Numbered from the stretch's first letter, positions 46,601 to 59,346 are shown. The stretch is 64,000 bases of DNA from Eudorina sp. 2006-703-Eu-15 (GCA_003117195.1 BDSI01000164.1:173628-237627); one strand, 5' to 3'. Notes: generated by a model not told the origin, from the letters alone. Translations and numbers: made by a program.

Positions 46601-49600
46601 GGTGTGGGTAAGTCTCGACTCGATGGCACGTCCGTACCCGCGTGTGTGCGCAGCTCCGTTCAGGGTATGAGCTGACTCATCGCGTCTTTGCTTGCAGGCG
46701 GGCTCATCGGAAGGGGAGGTCAGCCAGGAGTGTGGGTAAGTCTCGACTCGATGGCAAGTCCGTACCCGCGTGTGTGCGCAGCTCCGTTCAGGGTATGAGC
46801 TGACGCATCGCGTCTTTGCTTGCAGGCGGGCTCATCGGAAGAGGAGGTCCGCCAGCGGTGTGGGTAAGTCTCCACTCGATGGCATGTCCGTACCCGCGTG
46901 TGTGCGCAGCTCCCTTCAGGGTATGAGCTGACTCATCGCGTCTTTGCTTGCAGGCGGCTCATCGGAAGGGGAGGTCCGCCAGCGGTGTGGGTAAGTCTCA
47001 CTCGATGGCACGTCTCGTCACGGGCCCGCGTGTGTGTCTCGACTCGATGGCACGTCCGTACCCGTGTGTGCGCAGCTCCCTTCAGGGTATGAGCTGACTC
47101 ATCGCGTCTTTGCTTGCAGGCGGGCTCATCGGAAAGGGAGGTCCGCCAGCGGTGTGGGTAGTCTCAACTCGATGGCACGTCCGTACCCGCGTGTGTGCGC
47201 AGCTCCGTTCAGGGTATGAGCTGACGCATCGCGTCTTTGCTTGCAGGCGGGCTCATCGGAAGGGAGGTCCGCCAGCGGTGTGGGTAAGTCTCCGACTCGA
47301 TGGCATGTCCGTACCGCGTGTGTGCGCAGCTCCCTTAGGGCATGAGCTGACGCATCGCGTCTTTGCTTGCAGGCGGGCTCATCGGAAGGGGAGGTCCGCC
47401 AGCGGTGTGGGTAAGTCTCGACTCGATGGCACGTCCGTACCCGCGTGTGTGCGCAGCTCCCTTCAGGGTATGAGCTGACTCATCGCGTCTTTGCTTGCAG
47501 GCGGGCTCATCGGAAGGGGAGGTCGCCAGCGGTGTGGGTAAGTCTCGACTCGATGGCACGTCCGTACCCGCGTGTGTGCGCAGCTCCGTTCAGGGTATGA
47601 GCTGACTCATCGCGTCTTTGCTTGCAGGCGGGCTCATCGGAAGGGAGGTCCGCCAGCGTGTGGGTAAGTCTCCACTCGATGGCAGTCCGTACCCGCGTGT
47701 GTGCGCAGCTCCCTTCAGGGTATGAGCTGACTCATCGCGTCTTTGCTTGCAGGCGGGCTCATCGGAAGGGGAGGTCCGCCAGCGGTGTGGGTAAGTCTCC
47801 ACTCGATGGCACGTCCGTACCCACGTGTGTGCGCAGCTCCGTTCAGGGTACGAGCTGACATCGCGTCTTTGCTTGCAGGCGGGCTCATCGGAAGGGGAGG
47901 TCGCCAGGGTGTGGGTAAGTCTCCACTCGATGGCAGTCCGTACCCGCGTGTCTGCGCAGCTTCCTTCAGGGTATGAGCTGACTCATCGCGTCTTTGCTTG
48001 CAGGCGGGCTCATCGGAAGGGGAGGTCGCCAGGGGTGTGGGTAAGTCTCGACTCGATGGCACGTCCGTACCCGTGTGTGCGCAGCTCCCTTCAGGGCATG
48101 AGCTGACGCATCGCGTCTTTGCTTGCAGGCGGGCTCATCGGAAGGGGAGGTCGCCAGGGTGGGGTAAGTCTCGACTCGATGGCAAGTCCGTACCCGCGTG
48201 TGTGCGCAGCTCCGTTCAGGGTATGAGCTGACTCATCGCGTCTTTGCTTGCAGGCGGGCTCATCGGAAGGGAGGTCGCCAGCGGTGTGGGTAAGTCTCCG
48301 ACTCGATGGCATGTCCGTACCCACGTGTGTGCGCAGCTCCCTTTAGGGCATGAGCTGGCATCGCGTCTTTGCTTGCAGGCGGCTCATCGGAAGGGGAGGT
48401 CCGCCAGCGCTCTCGATGGCAGTCCGTACAGGGGTACGAGCTGACTCATCGCGTCTTTGCTTGCAGGCGGGCTCATCGGAAGGGGAGGTCCGCCAGCGGT
48501 GTGGGTAAGTCTCACTCGATGGCAAGTCCGTACCGCGTGTGTGCGCAGCTCCGTTCAGGGTACGAGCTGACGCATCGCGTCTTTGCTTGCAGGCGGGCTC
48601 ATCGGAAGGGGAGGTCGCCAGCGGTGTGGGTAAGTCTCACTCGATGGCAAGTCCGTACCCGCGTGTGTGCGCAGCTCCCTTCAGGGTATCGAGCTGACTC
48701 ATCGCGTCTTTGCTTGCAGGCGGGCTCATCGGAAGGGGAGGTCCGCCAGCGGTGTGGGTAAGTCTCGATCGATGGCAAGTCCGGCGTGTGTGCGCAGCTC
48801 CCTTCAGGGTTCGAGCTGACTCATCGCGTCTTTGCTTGCAGGCGGGCTCATCGGAAGGGGAGGTCCGCCAGCGGTGTGGGTAAGTCTCGACTCGATGGCA
48901 CGTCCGTACCCGCGTGTGTGCGCAGCTCCTTCAGGGTGAGCTGACGCATCGCGTCTTTGCTTGCAGGCGGGCTCATCGGAAGGGGAGGTCCGCCAGCGGT
49001 GTGGGTAAGTCTCGACTCGATGGCACGTCCGTACCCGCGTGTGTGCGCAGCTCCGTTCAGGGTACGAGCTGACTCATCGCGTCTTTGCTTGCAGGCGGGC
49101 TCATCGGAAGGGGAGGTCCGCCAGCGGTGTGGGTAAGTCTCACTCGATGGCAAGTCCGTACCCGCGTGTGTGCGCAGCTCCTTCAGGGTACGAGCTGACT
49201 CATCGCGTCTTTGCTTGCAGGCGGGCTCATCGGAAGGGGAGGTCCGCCAGCGGTGTGGGTAAGTCTCAACTCGATGGCAAGTCCGTACCCGCGTGTGTGC
49301 GCAGCACCGTTCAGGGTACGAGCTGACGCATCGCGTCTTTGCTTGCAGGGGGCGAGCTGACGCATCGCGTCTTTGCTTGCAGGCGGGCTCATCGGAAGGG
49401 GAGGTCCGCCAGCGGTGTGGGTAAGTCTCAACTCGATGGAACGTCCGTACCCGCGTGTGTGCGCAGCTTCCTTCAGGGTTCGAGCTGACTCATCGCGTCT
49501 TTGCTTGCAGGCGGGCTCATCGGAAGGGGAGGTCCGCCAGCGGTGTGGGTAAGTCTCGACTCGATGGCAAGTCCGTACCCGCGTGTGTGCGCAGCTCCCT

Positions 49601-52600
49601 TCAGGGTTCGAGCTGACTCATCGCGTCTTTGCTTGCAGGCGGGCTCATCGGAAGGGGAGGTCCGCCAGCGGTGTGGGTAAGTCTCGACTCGATGGCAAGT
49701 CCGTACCCGCGTGTGTGCGCAGCTCCTTCAGGGTTCGAGCTGACTCATCGCGTCTTTGCTTGCAGGCGGGCTCATCGGAAGGGGAGGTCCGCCAGCGGTG
49801 TGGGTAAGTCTCAACTCGATGGAACGTCCGTACCCGCGTGTGTGCGCAGCTCCGTTCAGGGTACGAGCTGACTCATCGCGTCTTTGCTTGCAGGCGGGCT
49901 CATCGGAAGGGGAGGTCCGCCAGCGGTGTGGGTAAGTCTCGACTCGATGGCAAGTCCGTACCCGCGTGTGTGCGCAGCTCCTTCAGGGTTCGAGCTGACT
50001 CATCGAGTCTTTGCTTGCAGGCGGGCTCATCGGAAGGGGAGGTCGCCAGCGGTGTGGGTAAGTCTCAACTCGATGGCAAGTCGTACCCGCGTGTGTGCGC
50101 AGCTCCGTTCAGGGTCGAGCTGACGCATCGCGTCTTGCTTGCAGGCGGCTCATCGGAAGGGGAGGTCGCCAGCGGTGTGGTAAGTCTGGACTCGATGGCA
50201 AGTCCGTACCCGCGTGTGTGCGCAGCTCCGTTCAGGGTACGAGCTGACCATCGGTCTTGCTTGCAGGCGGGCTCATCGGAAGGGGAGGTCCGCCAGCGGT
50301 GTGGGTAAGTCTCGACCGATGCAAGTCCGTACCGCGTGTGTGCGCAGCTCCGTTCAGGGTCGAGCTGACGCATCGCGTCTTTGCTTGCAGGCGGGCTCAT
50401 CGGAAGGGGAGTCGCCAGCGTGTGGGTAAGTCCGACTCGATGGCAAGTCCGTACCGCGTGTGTGCGCAGCTTCCTTCAGGGTTCGAGCTGACTCATCGCG
50501 CTTTGCTTGCAGCGGCTCATCGAAGGAGTCGCCAGCGGTGGGTAAGTCTCGACTCGATGGCACGTCCGTACCCGCGTGTGTGCGCAGCTTCATTCAGGGT
50601 TCGAGCTGACTCATCGAGTCTTTGCTTGCAGCGCGGGCTCATCGGAAGGGAGGTCCGCCAGCGGTGTGGGTAAGTCGCGACTCGATGGCCAAGTCCGTTA
50701 CCCGCGCCTGTCGTGCGCAGCTTCCTTCAGGGCTTGTCGAGCTGACTCATCGCGCCTTTGCTTGCAGGCGGGCTCATCGGAAGGGGAGGTCCGCCAGCGG
50801 TGTGGGTAAGTCTCAACTCGATGGCAACGTCCGTACCCGCGTGTGTGCGCAGCTCCGTTCAGGGTACGAGCTGACTCATCGCAGTCTTTGCTTGCAGGCG
50901 GGCTCATCGGAAGGGGAGGTCCGCCAGCGTGTGGTAAGTCTCACTCGATGGCAAGTCCGTACCCGCGTGTGTGCGCAGCACCGTTCAGGGTACGAGCTGA
51001 CGCATCGCGTCTTTGCTTGCAGCGGGCTCATCGGAAGCGGAGGTCCGCCAGCGGTGTGGGTAAGTCGCGACTCGATGGCACGTCCGTACCCGCGTGTGTG
51101 CGCAGCACCGTTCAGGGTACGAGCTGACTCATCGCGTCTTTGCTTGCAGGCGGGCTCATCGGAAGGGGAGGTCCGCCAGCGGTGTGGTAAGTCTCCGACT
51201 CGATGGCACGTCCGTACCCGCGTGTGTGCGCAGCACCGTTCAGGGTACGAGCTGACTCATCGCGTCTTTGCTTGCAGGCGGCGCTCATCGGAAGGGGAGG
51301 TCGCAGCGGTGTGGGTAAGTCTCAACTCGATGGCAAGTCCGTACCCGCGTGTGTGCGCAGCTCCTTCAGGGTTACGAGCTGACTCATCGCGTCTTTGCTT
51401 GCAGGCGGGCTCATTCGGAAGGGGGAGGTCCGCCAGCGTGTGTGGGTAAGTCTCAACTCGATGGAACGTCCGTACCGCGTGTGTGCGCCAGCCCCTTCAG
51501 GGTTCGAGCTGACTCATCGCGTCTTTGCTTGCAGGCGGGCTCATCGGAAGGGGAGGTCCGCCAGCGGTGTGGTAAGTCTCCGACTCGATGGCACGTCCGT
51601 ACCCGCGTGTGTGCGCAGCTCCTTCAGGGTTCGAGCTGACTCATCGCGTCTTTGCTTGCAGGCGGGCTCATCGGAAGGGAGGTCCGCCAGCGGTGTGGGT
51701 AAGTCTCCGACTCGATGGCACGTCCGTACCCGCGTGTGTGCGCAGCACCGTTCAGGGTACGAGCTGACTCATCGCGTCTTTGCTTGCAGGCGGGCTCATC
51801 GGAAGGGGAGGTCCGCCAGCGGTGTGGGTAAGTCGCGACTCGATGGCACGTCCGTACCCGCGTGTGTGCGCAGCTTCCTTCAGGGTTCGAGCTGACTCAT
51901 CGCGTCTTTGCTTGCAGGCGGGCTCATCGGAAGGGGAGGTCCGCCAGCGGTGTGGGTAAGTCTCGACTCGATGGCACGTCCGTACCCGCGTGTGTGCGCA
52001 GCTCCCTTCAGGGTTCGAGCTGACTCATCGAGTCTTTGCTTGCAGGCGGGCTCATCGAAGGGGAGGTCCGCCAGCGGTGTGGGTAAGTCGCGACTCGATG
52101 GCAAGTCCGTACCGCGTGTGTGCGCAGCTTCCTTCAGGGTTCGAGCTGACTCATCGCGCCTTTGCTTGCAGGCGGGCTCATCGGAAGGGGAGGTCCGCCA
52201 GCGGTGTGGGTAAGTCTCGACTCGATGGCAAGTCCGTACCCGCGTGTGTGCGCAGCTCCCTTCAGGGTTCGAGCTGACTCATCGAGTCTTTGCTTGCAGG
52301 CGGGCTCATCGGAAGGGGAGGTCCGCCAGCGTGTGGGTAAGTCTCAACTCGATGGCACGTCCGTACCCGCGTGTGTGCGCAGCACCGTTCAGGGTACGAG
52401 CTGACTCATCGAGTCTTTGCTTGCAGGCGGGCTCATCGGAAGGGGAGGTCCGCCAGCGGTGTGGGTAAGTCTCGACTCGATGGCACGTCCGTACCCGCGT
52501 GTGTGCGCAGCTCCTTCAGGGTTCGAGCTGACTCATCACTTCTTTGCTTGCAGGCGGGCTCATCGGAAGGGGAGGTCCGCCAGCGGTGTGGGTAAGTCTC

Positions 52601-55600
52601 CGACTCGATGGCAAGTCCGTACCCGCGTGTGTGCGCAGCCCCCTTCAGGGTTCGAGCTGACTCATCGCGTCTTTGCTTGCAGGCGGGCTCATCGGAAGGG
52701 GAGGTCCGCCAGCGGTGTGGGTAAGTCTCAACTCGATGGCAAGTCCGTACCCGCGTGTGTGTGCAGCTCCATTCAGGGTACGAGCTGACTCATCGCGTCT
52801 TTGCTTGCAGGCGGGCTCTTCGGAAGGGGAGGTCCGCCAGCGGTGTGGGTAAGTCTCAACTCGATGGCAAGTCCGTACCCGCGTGTGTGCGCAGCTCCCT
52901 TAAGGGTGTGACCTGACGCATCGCGTCTTTGCTTGCAGGCGGGCTCATCGGAAGGGGAGGTCCGCCAGCGGTGTGGGTAAGTCTCAACTCGATGGCAAGT
53001 CCGTACCCGCGTGTGTGCGCAGCACCGTTCAGGGTACGAGCTGACGCATCGCGTCTTTGCTTGCAGGCGGGCTCAGCGGAAGGGGAGGTCCGCCAGCGGT
53101 GTGGGTAAGTCTCCGACTCGATGGCACGTCCGTACCCGCGTGTGTTCGCAGCACCGTTCAGGGTACGAGCTGACTCATCGCGTCTTTGCTTGCAGGCGGG
53201 CTCATCGGAAGGGGAGGTCCGCCAGCGGTGTGGGTAAGTCTCAACTCGATGGCAAGTCCGTACCCGCGTGTGTGTGCAGCTCCGTTCAGGGTACGAGCTG
53301 ACTCATCGCGTCTTTGCTTGCAGGCGGGCTCATCGGAAGGGAGGTCCGCAGCGGTGTGGGTAAGTCTCAACTCGATGGCAAGTCCGTACCCGCGTGTGTG
53401 CGCAGCTTCCTTCAGGGTTCGAGCTGACTCATCGCGTCTTTGCTTGCAGGCGGGCTCATCGGAAGGGGAGGTCCGCCAGCGGTGTGGGTAAGTCTCCGAC
53501 TCGATGGCACGTCCGTACCCGCGTGTGTGCGCAGCTTCCTTCAGGGTTCGAGCTGACTCATCGCGTCTTTGCTTGCAGGCGGCTCATCGGAAGGGGAGGT
53601 CCGCCAGCGGTGTGGGTAAGTCTCCGACTCGATGGCACGTCCGTACCCGCGTGTGTGCGCAGCACCGTTCAGGGTACGAGCTGACTCATCGCGTCTTTGC
53701 TTGCAGGCGGGCTCATCGGAAGGGGAGGTCCGCCAGCGGTGTGGGTAAGTCGCGACTCGATGGCACGTCCGTACCCGCGTGTGTGCGCAGCTTCCTTCAG
53801 GGTTCGAGCTGACTCATCGCGTCTTTGCTTGCAGGCGGGCTCATCGGAAGGGGAGTCCGCCAGCGGTGTGGGTAAGTCTCCGACTCGATGGCACGTCCGT
53901 ACCCGCGTGTGTGCGCAGCTTCCTTCAGGGTTCGAGCTGACTCATCGCGTCTTTGCTTGCAGGCGGGCTCATCGGAAGGGGAGGTCCGCCAGCGGTGTGG
54001 GTAAGTCTCCGACTCGATGGCACGTCCGTACCCGCGTGTGTGCGCAGCACCGTTCAGGGTACGAGCTGACTCATCGCGTCTTTGCTTGCAGCGGCTCATC
54101 GGAAGGGGAGGTCCGCCAGCGGTGTGGGTAAGTCGCGACTCGATGGCACGTCCGTACCCGCGTGTGTGCGCAGCTTCCTTCAGGGTTCGAGCTGACTCAT
54201 CGCGTCTTTGCTTGCAGGCGGGCTCATCGGAAGGGGAGGTCCGCCAGCGGTGTGGGTAAGTCTCGACTCGATGGCACGTCCGTACCCGCGTGTGTGCGCA
54301 GCTCCCTTCAGGGTTCGAGCTGACTCATCGAGTCTTTGCTTGCAGGCGGGCTCATCGGAAGGGGAGGTCCGCCAGCGGTGTGGGTAAGTCGCGACTCGAT
54401 GGCAAGTCCGTACCCGCGTGTGTGCGCAGCTTCCTTCAGGGTTCGAGCTGACTCATCGCGCCTTTGCTTGCAGGCGGGCTCATCGGAAGGGGAGGTCCGC
54501 CAGCGGTGTGGGTAAGTCTCGACTCGATGGCAAGTCCGTACCCGCGTGTGTGCGCAGCTCCCTTCAGGTTCGAGCTGACGCATCGAGTCTTTGCTTGCAG
54601 GCGGGCTCATCGGAAGGGGAGGTCCGCCAGCGGTGTGGGTAAGTCTCAACTCGATGGCACGTCCGTACCCGCGTGTGTGCGCAGCACCGTTCAGGGTACG
54701 AGCTGACTCATCGAGTCTTTGCTTGCAGGCGGGCTCATCGGAAGGGGAGGTCCGCCAGCGGTGTGGGTAAGTCTCGACTCGATGGCACGTCCGTACCCGC
54801 GTGTGTGCGCAGCTCCCTTCAGGGTTCGAGCTGACTCATCACTTCTTTGCTTGCAGGCGGGCTCATCGGAAGGGGAGGTCCGCCAGCGGTGTGGGTAAGT
54901 CTCCGACTCGATGGCAAGTCCGTACCCGCGTGTGTGCGCAGCCCCCTTCAGGGTTCGAGCTGACTCATCGCGTCTTTGCTTGCAGGCGGGCTCATCGGAA
55001 GGGGAGGTCGCCAGCGGTGTGGGTAAGTCTCAACTCGATGGCAAGTCCGTACCCGCGTGTGTGCGCAGCTCCCTTAAGGGTGTGACCTGACGCATCGCGT
55101 CTTTGCTTGCAGGCGGGCTCATCGGAAGGGGAGGTCCGCCAGCGGTGTGGGTAAGTCTCGACTCGATGGCACGTCCGTACCCGCGTGTGTGCGCAGCTCC
55201 CTTCAGGGTTCGAGCTGACTCATCGCGTCTTTGCTTGCAGGCGGGCTCATCGGAAGGGGAGGTCCGCCAGCGGTGTGGGTAAGTCTCCGACTCGATGGCA
55301 AGTCCGTACCCGCGTGTGTGCGCAGCTCCCTTAAGGGTTCGAGCTGACTCATCGCGTCTTTGCTTGCAGGCGGGCTCAGCGGAAGGGGAGGTCCGCCAGC
55401 GGTGTGGGTAAGTCTCAACTCGATGGCAAGTCCGTACCCGCGTGTGTGCGCAGCTTCCTTCAGGGTTCGAGCTGACGCATCGCGTCTTTGCTTGCAGGCG
55501 GGCTCATCGGAAGGGGAGGTCCGCCAGCGGTGTGGGTAAGTCTCGACTCGAAGGCAAGTCCGTACCCGCGTGTGTGCGCAGCTCCCTTAAGGGTGTGACC

Positions 55601-58600
55601 TGACGCATCGCGTCTTTGCTTGCAGGCGGGCTCATCGGAAGGGGAGGTGCGCCAGCGGTGTGGGTAAGTCTCGACTCGATGGCAAGTCCGTACCCGCGTG
55701 TGTGCGCAGCTCCCTTCAGGGTTCGAGCTGACTCATCGCGCCTTTGCTTGCAGGCGGGCTCATCGGAAGGGGAGGTCCGCCAGCGGTGTGGGTAAGTCTC
55801 AACTCGATGGCAAGTCCGTACCCGCGTGTGTGCGCAGCTCCCTTAAGGGTGTGACCTGACGCATCGCGTCTTTGCTTGCAGGCGGGCTCATCGGAAGGGG
55901 AGGTCCGCCAGCGGTGTGGGTAAGTCTCAACTCGATGGCAAGTCCGTACCCGCGTGTGTGTGCAGCACCGTTCAGGGTACGAGCTGACTCATCGCGTCTT
56001 TGCTTGCAGGCGGGCTCTTCGGAAGGGGAGGTCCGCCAGCGGTGTGGGTAAGTCGCGACTCGATGGCACGTCCGTACCCGCGTGTGTGCGCAGCTCCCTA
56101 AGGGTTCGAGCCGACTCATCGCGTCTTTGCTTGCAGGCGGGCTCATCGGAAGGGGAGGTCCGCCAGCGGTGTTGGTAAGTCTCGACTCGATGGCAAGTCC
56201 GTACCCGCGTGTGTGCGCAGCTTCCTTCAGGGTTCGAGCTGACTCATCGAGTCTTTGCTTGCAGGCGGGCTCATCGGAAGGGGAGGTCCGCCAGCGGTGT
56301 GGGTAAGTCTCGACTCGATGGCACGTCCGTACCCGCGTGTGTGCGCAGCTCCCTTCAGGGTTCGAGCTGACTCATCACTTCTTTGCTTGCAGGCGGCTCA
56401 TCGGAAGGGGAGGTCCGCCAGCGGTGTGGGTAAGTCTCCGACTCGATGGCAAGTCCGTACCCGCGTGTGTGCGCAGCCCCCTTCAGGGTTCGAGCTGACT
56501 CATCGCGTCTTTGCTTGCAGGCGGGCTCATCGGAAGGGGAGGTCCGCCAGCGGTGTGGGTAAGTCTCAACTCGATGGCAAGTCCGTACCCGCGTGTGTGC
56601 GCAGCTCCCTTAAGGGTGTGACCTGACGCATCGCGTCTTTGCTTGCAGGCGGGCTCATCGGAAGGGGAGGTCCGCCAGCGGTGTGGGTAAGTCTCGACTC
56701 GATGGCACGTCCGTACCCGCGTGTGTGCGCAGCTCCCTTCAGGGTTCGAGCTGACTCATCGCGTCTTTGCTTGCAGGCGGGCTCATCGGAAGGGGAGGTC
56801 CGCCAGCGGTGTGGGTAAGTCTCCGACACGATGGCAAGTCCGTACCCGCGTGTGTGCGCAGCTCCCTTAAGGGTTCGAGCTGACTCATCGCGTCTTTGCT
56901 TGCAGGCGGGCTCATCGGAAGGGGAGGTCCGCCAGCGGTGTGGGTAAGTCTCCGACTCGATGGCAAGTCCGTACCCGCGTGTGTGCGCAGCTCCCTTAAG
57001 GGTTCGAGCTGACTCATCGCGTCTTTGCTTGCAGGCGGGCTCATCGGAAGGGGAGGTCCGCCAGCGGTGTGGGTAAGTCTCAACTCGATGGCAAGTCCGT
57101 ACCCGCGTGTGTGCGCAGCTTCCTTCAGGGTTCGAGCTGACGCATCGCGTCTTTGCTTGCAGGCGGGCTCATCGGAAGGGGAGGTCCGCCAGCGGTGTGG
57201 GTAAGTCTCGACTCGAAGGCAAGTCCGTACCCGCGTGTGTGCGCAGCTCCCTTAAGGGTGTGACCTGACGCATCGCGTCTTTGCTTGCAGGCGGGCTCAT
57301 CGGAAGGGGAGGTCCGCCAGCGGTGTGGGTAAGTCTCAACTCGATGGCAAGTCCGTACCCGCGTGTGTGCGCAGCTCCCTTAAGGGTGTGACCTGACGCA
57401 TCGCGTCTTTGCTTGCAGGCGGGCTCATCGGAAGGGGAGGTCCGCCAGCGGTGTGGGTAAGTCTCAACTCGATGGCAAGTCCGTACCCGCGTGTGTGCGC
57501 AGCTCCCTTAAGGGTGTGACCTGACGCATCGCGTCTTTGCTTGCAGGCGGGCTCATCGGAAGGGGAGGTCCGCCAGCGGTGTGGGTAAGTCTCAACTCGA
57601 TGGCAAGTCCGTACCCGCGTGTGTGCGCATCACCGTTCAGGGTACGAGCTGACGCATCGCGTCTTTGCTTGCAGGCGGGCTCATCGGAAGGGGAGGTCCG
57701 CCAGCGGTGTGGGTAAGTCGCGACTCGATGGCACGTCCGTACCCGCGTGTGTGCGCAGCACCGTTCAGGGTACGAGCTGACTCATCGCGTCTTTGCTTGC
57801 AGGCGGGCTCAGCGGAAGGGGAGGTCCGCCAGCGGTGTGGGTAAGTCTCCGACTCGATGGCACGTCCGTACCCGCGTGTGTGCGCAGCACCGTTCAGGGT
57901 ACGAGCTGACTCATCGCGTCTTTGCTTGCAGGCGGGCTCATCGGAAGGGGAGGTCCGCCAGCGGTGTGGGTAAGTCTCAACTCGATGGCAAGTCCGTACC
58001 CGCGTGTGTGTGCAGCTCCGTTCAGGGTACGAGCTGACTCATCGCGTCTTTGCTTGCAGGCGGGCTCTTCGGAAGGGGAGGTCCGCCAGCGGTGTGGGTA
58101 AGTCGCGACTCGATGGCACGTCCGTACCCGCGTGTGTGCGCAGCTCCCTAAGGGTTCGAGCCGACTCATCGCGTCTTTGCTTGCAGGCGGGCTCATCGGA
58201 AGGGGAGGTCCGCCAGCGGTGTGGGTAAGTCGCGACTCGATGGCAAGTCCGTACCCGCGTGTGTGCGCAGCTCCCTTCAGGGTTCGAGCTGACGCATCGC
58301 GTCTTTGCTTGCAGGCGGGCTCATCGGAAGGGGAGGTCCGCCAGCGGTGTGGGTAAGTCGCGACTCGATGGCAAGTCCGTACCCGCGTGTGTGCGCAGCA
58401 CCGTTCAGGGCACGAGCCGACTCATCGCGTCTTTGCTTGCAGGCGGGCTCATCGGAAGGGGAGGTCCGCCAGCGGTGTGGGTAAGTCGCGACTCGATGGC
58501 AAGTCCGTACCCGCGTGTGTGCGCAGCTCCCTTCAGGGTTCGAGCTGACGCATCGCGTCTTTGCTTGCAGGCGGGCTCATCGGAAGGGGAGGTCCGCCAG

Positions 58601-59226
58601 CGGTGTGGGTAAGTCGCGACTCGATGGCAAGTCCGTACCCGCGTGTGTGCGCAGCACCGTTCAGGGCACGAGCCGACTCATCGCGTCTTTGCTTGCAGGC
58701 GGGCTCATCGGAAGGGGAGGTCCGCCAGCGGTGTGGGTAAGTCGCGACTCGATGGCAAGTCCGTACCCGCGTGTTTGCGCAGCTTCGTCACCGCCTCCGC
58801 CACCACCCTCTGTCACCGCCTCCGCCACCGCCTCCGCCACCGCCTTCGTCAGCAGCCTTCGTGAGCAGCCTTCGTCACCCCCTTCGCGACAGCCTCCGTC
58901 GCCGCCTCCGCCACCGCCTCCGCCACCACCGTCCGTCGCAGCCTCCGGCACCGCTTCTTGACGACGAAGACGACCTGCGTGTGTACCGAGTCATGGACTG
59001 CGACTCCTTCGAGTACCTTCGGGTGGCCGAACATTCTCCAAGCAGCAGCAATGGGCGTTCACGAGGATCCACAGAGGGGGTGGCCGTCAGCTGCTTCAGC
59101 TGCTTCAGCGACCTGAGAGGTGTTGGTTGCGCACCGCGGATTTCATGCGCGTCATGCGCGCGTGTGAGGCAAGTTGAGAGGTCAGTGGAAGTGTTACCCG
59201 CCTGTCAACCAGCAGTTAGCAGTTAG
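40623..59226 (+). CDS. Candidate gene made of ~140 tandem mini-exons (hypothetical)
   Basis: A possible transcript, not a proven gene. A leader frame starts at ATG 40623 (MSPSRVPSPKRDPVSGRLGS) and runs into the first array unit up to the donor at 40728/40729. Each later unit offers a 38-nt exon. Three successive exons would encode a 38-residue Arg/Gly/Ser-rich repeat with segments AGSSEGEVRQRC, RAHRKGRSASGV and GLIGRGGPPAVW. After the last unit donor (58737), a C-rich tract leads to acceptor CGTCCGTCGCAG and an exon from 58942 (PLLDDEDDLRVYRVMDCDSF, EYLRVAEHSPSSSNGR), open to a stop at 59226. The 46-nt alternative ending at 58782 looks too short for an intron. A TGTAA follows at 59347. Single-base indels in units change phase but not openness. 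Alternatively the array is plain satellite DNA with fortuitous splice-like signals, and the flanking exons are coincidental. Confidence 0.3.
40695..58782 (+). repeat. Giant ~128-bp tandem array with exon/intron-like units
   Basis: About 18.1 kb, close to 140 head-to-tail units. Each unit starts GCGGGCTCATCGGAAGGGGA and continues GGTCCGCCAGCGGTGTGG (38 nt together). Then come GTAAGTCTC, a variable middle (ACTCGATGGCA, GTCCGTACC, CGTGTGTGCGCAGC), GAGCTGACTCATCG and TCTTTGCTTGCAG. The 38-nt block and both splice-like ends vary least; most differences fall in the middle. Units at the left tend to read TTTAGGGCATGAGCTGACGC, those at the right TTCAGGGTTCGAGCTGACTC. From about 47.5 to 51.5 kb the units carry many small indels. 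Multi-unit blocks are duplicated, for example three-unit blocks near 41.6 and 42.0 kb and a two-unit block at 58.25-58.75 kb. A collapsed or expanded assembly is possible. Confidence 0.97.
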
Positions 59227-59346
59227 CTCAAGGCCTTCCCGGTAAGTATCTCGCTGGTGGTATGTCAGCCAGGATACGGCAGTCTGGACGAGCGAGCGAG
59301 CGAGCTCGAGCCAACAGCGGACCTGTGTGGCAGCTCTTGCTGGCCA

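Noticed and set aside
49450..58770. tRNA T-loop-like GGTTCGAG in many array units
   Set aside because: No acceptor stem, anticodon arm or A-box partner in the unit; it belongs to the variable intron-like middle.
40695..58782. Dozens of 60-160-residue frames on both strands inside the array
   Set aside because: They run through exon-like and intron-like parts alike, recur with the unit period and depend on where a stop happens to be mutated. They are products of the repeat, not separate genes.
40695..58782. CRISPR-like array
   Set aside because: Units are ~128 bp head-to-tail with variation spread within the unit. There are no short repeats separating unique spacers, and the context is a eukaryotic nucleus.
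58737..58782. GTTTGCGCAG at 58773-58782 as acceptor for the final exon of the array
   Set aside because: The intron would be only 46 nt with no CTGAC-like branch site. The downstream acceptor at 58941, after a pyrimidine tract, fits better.
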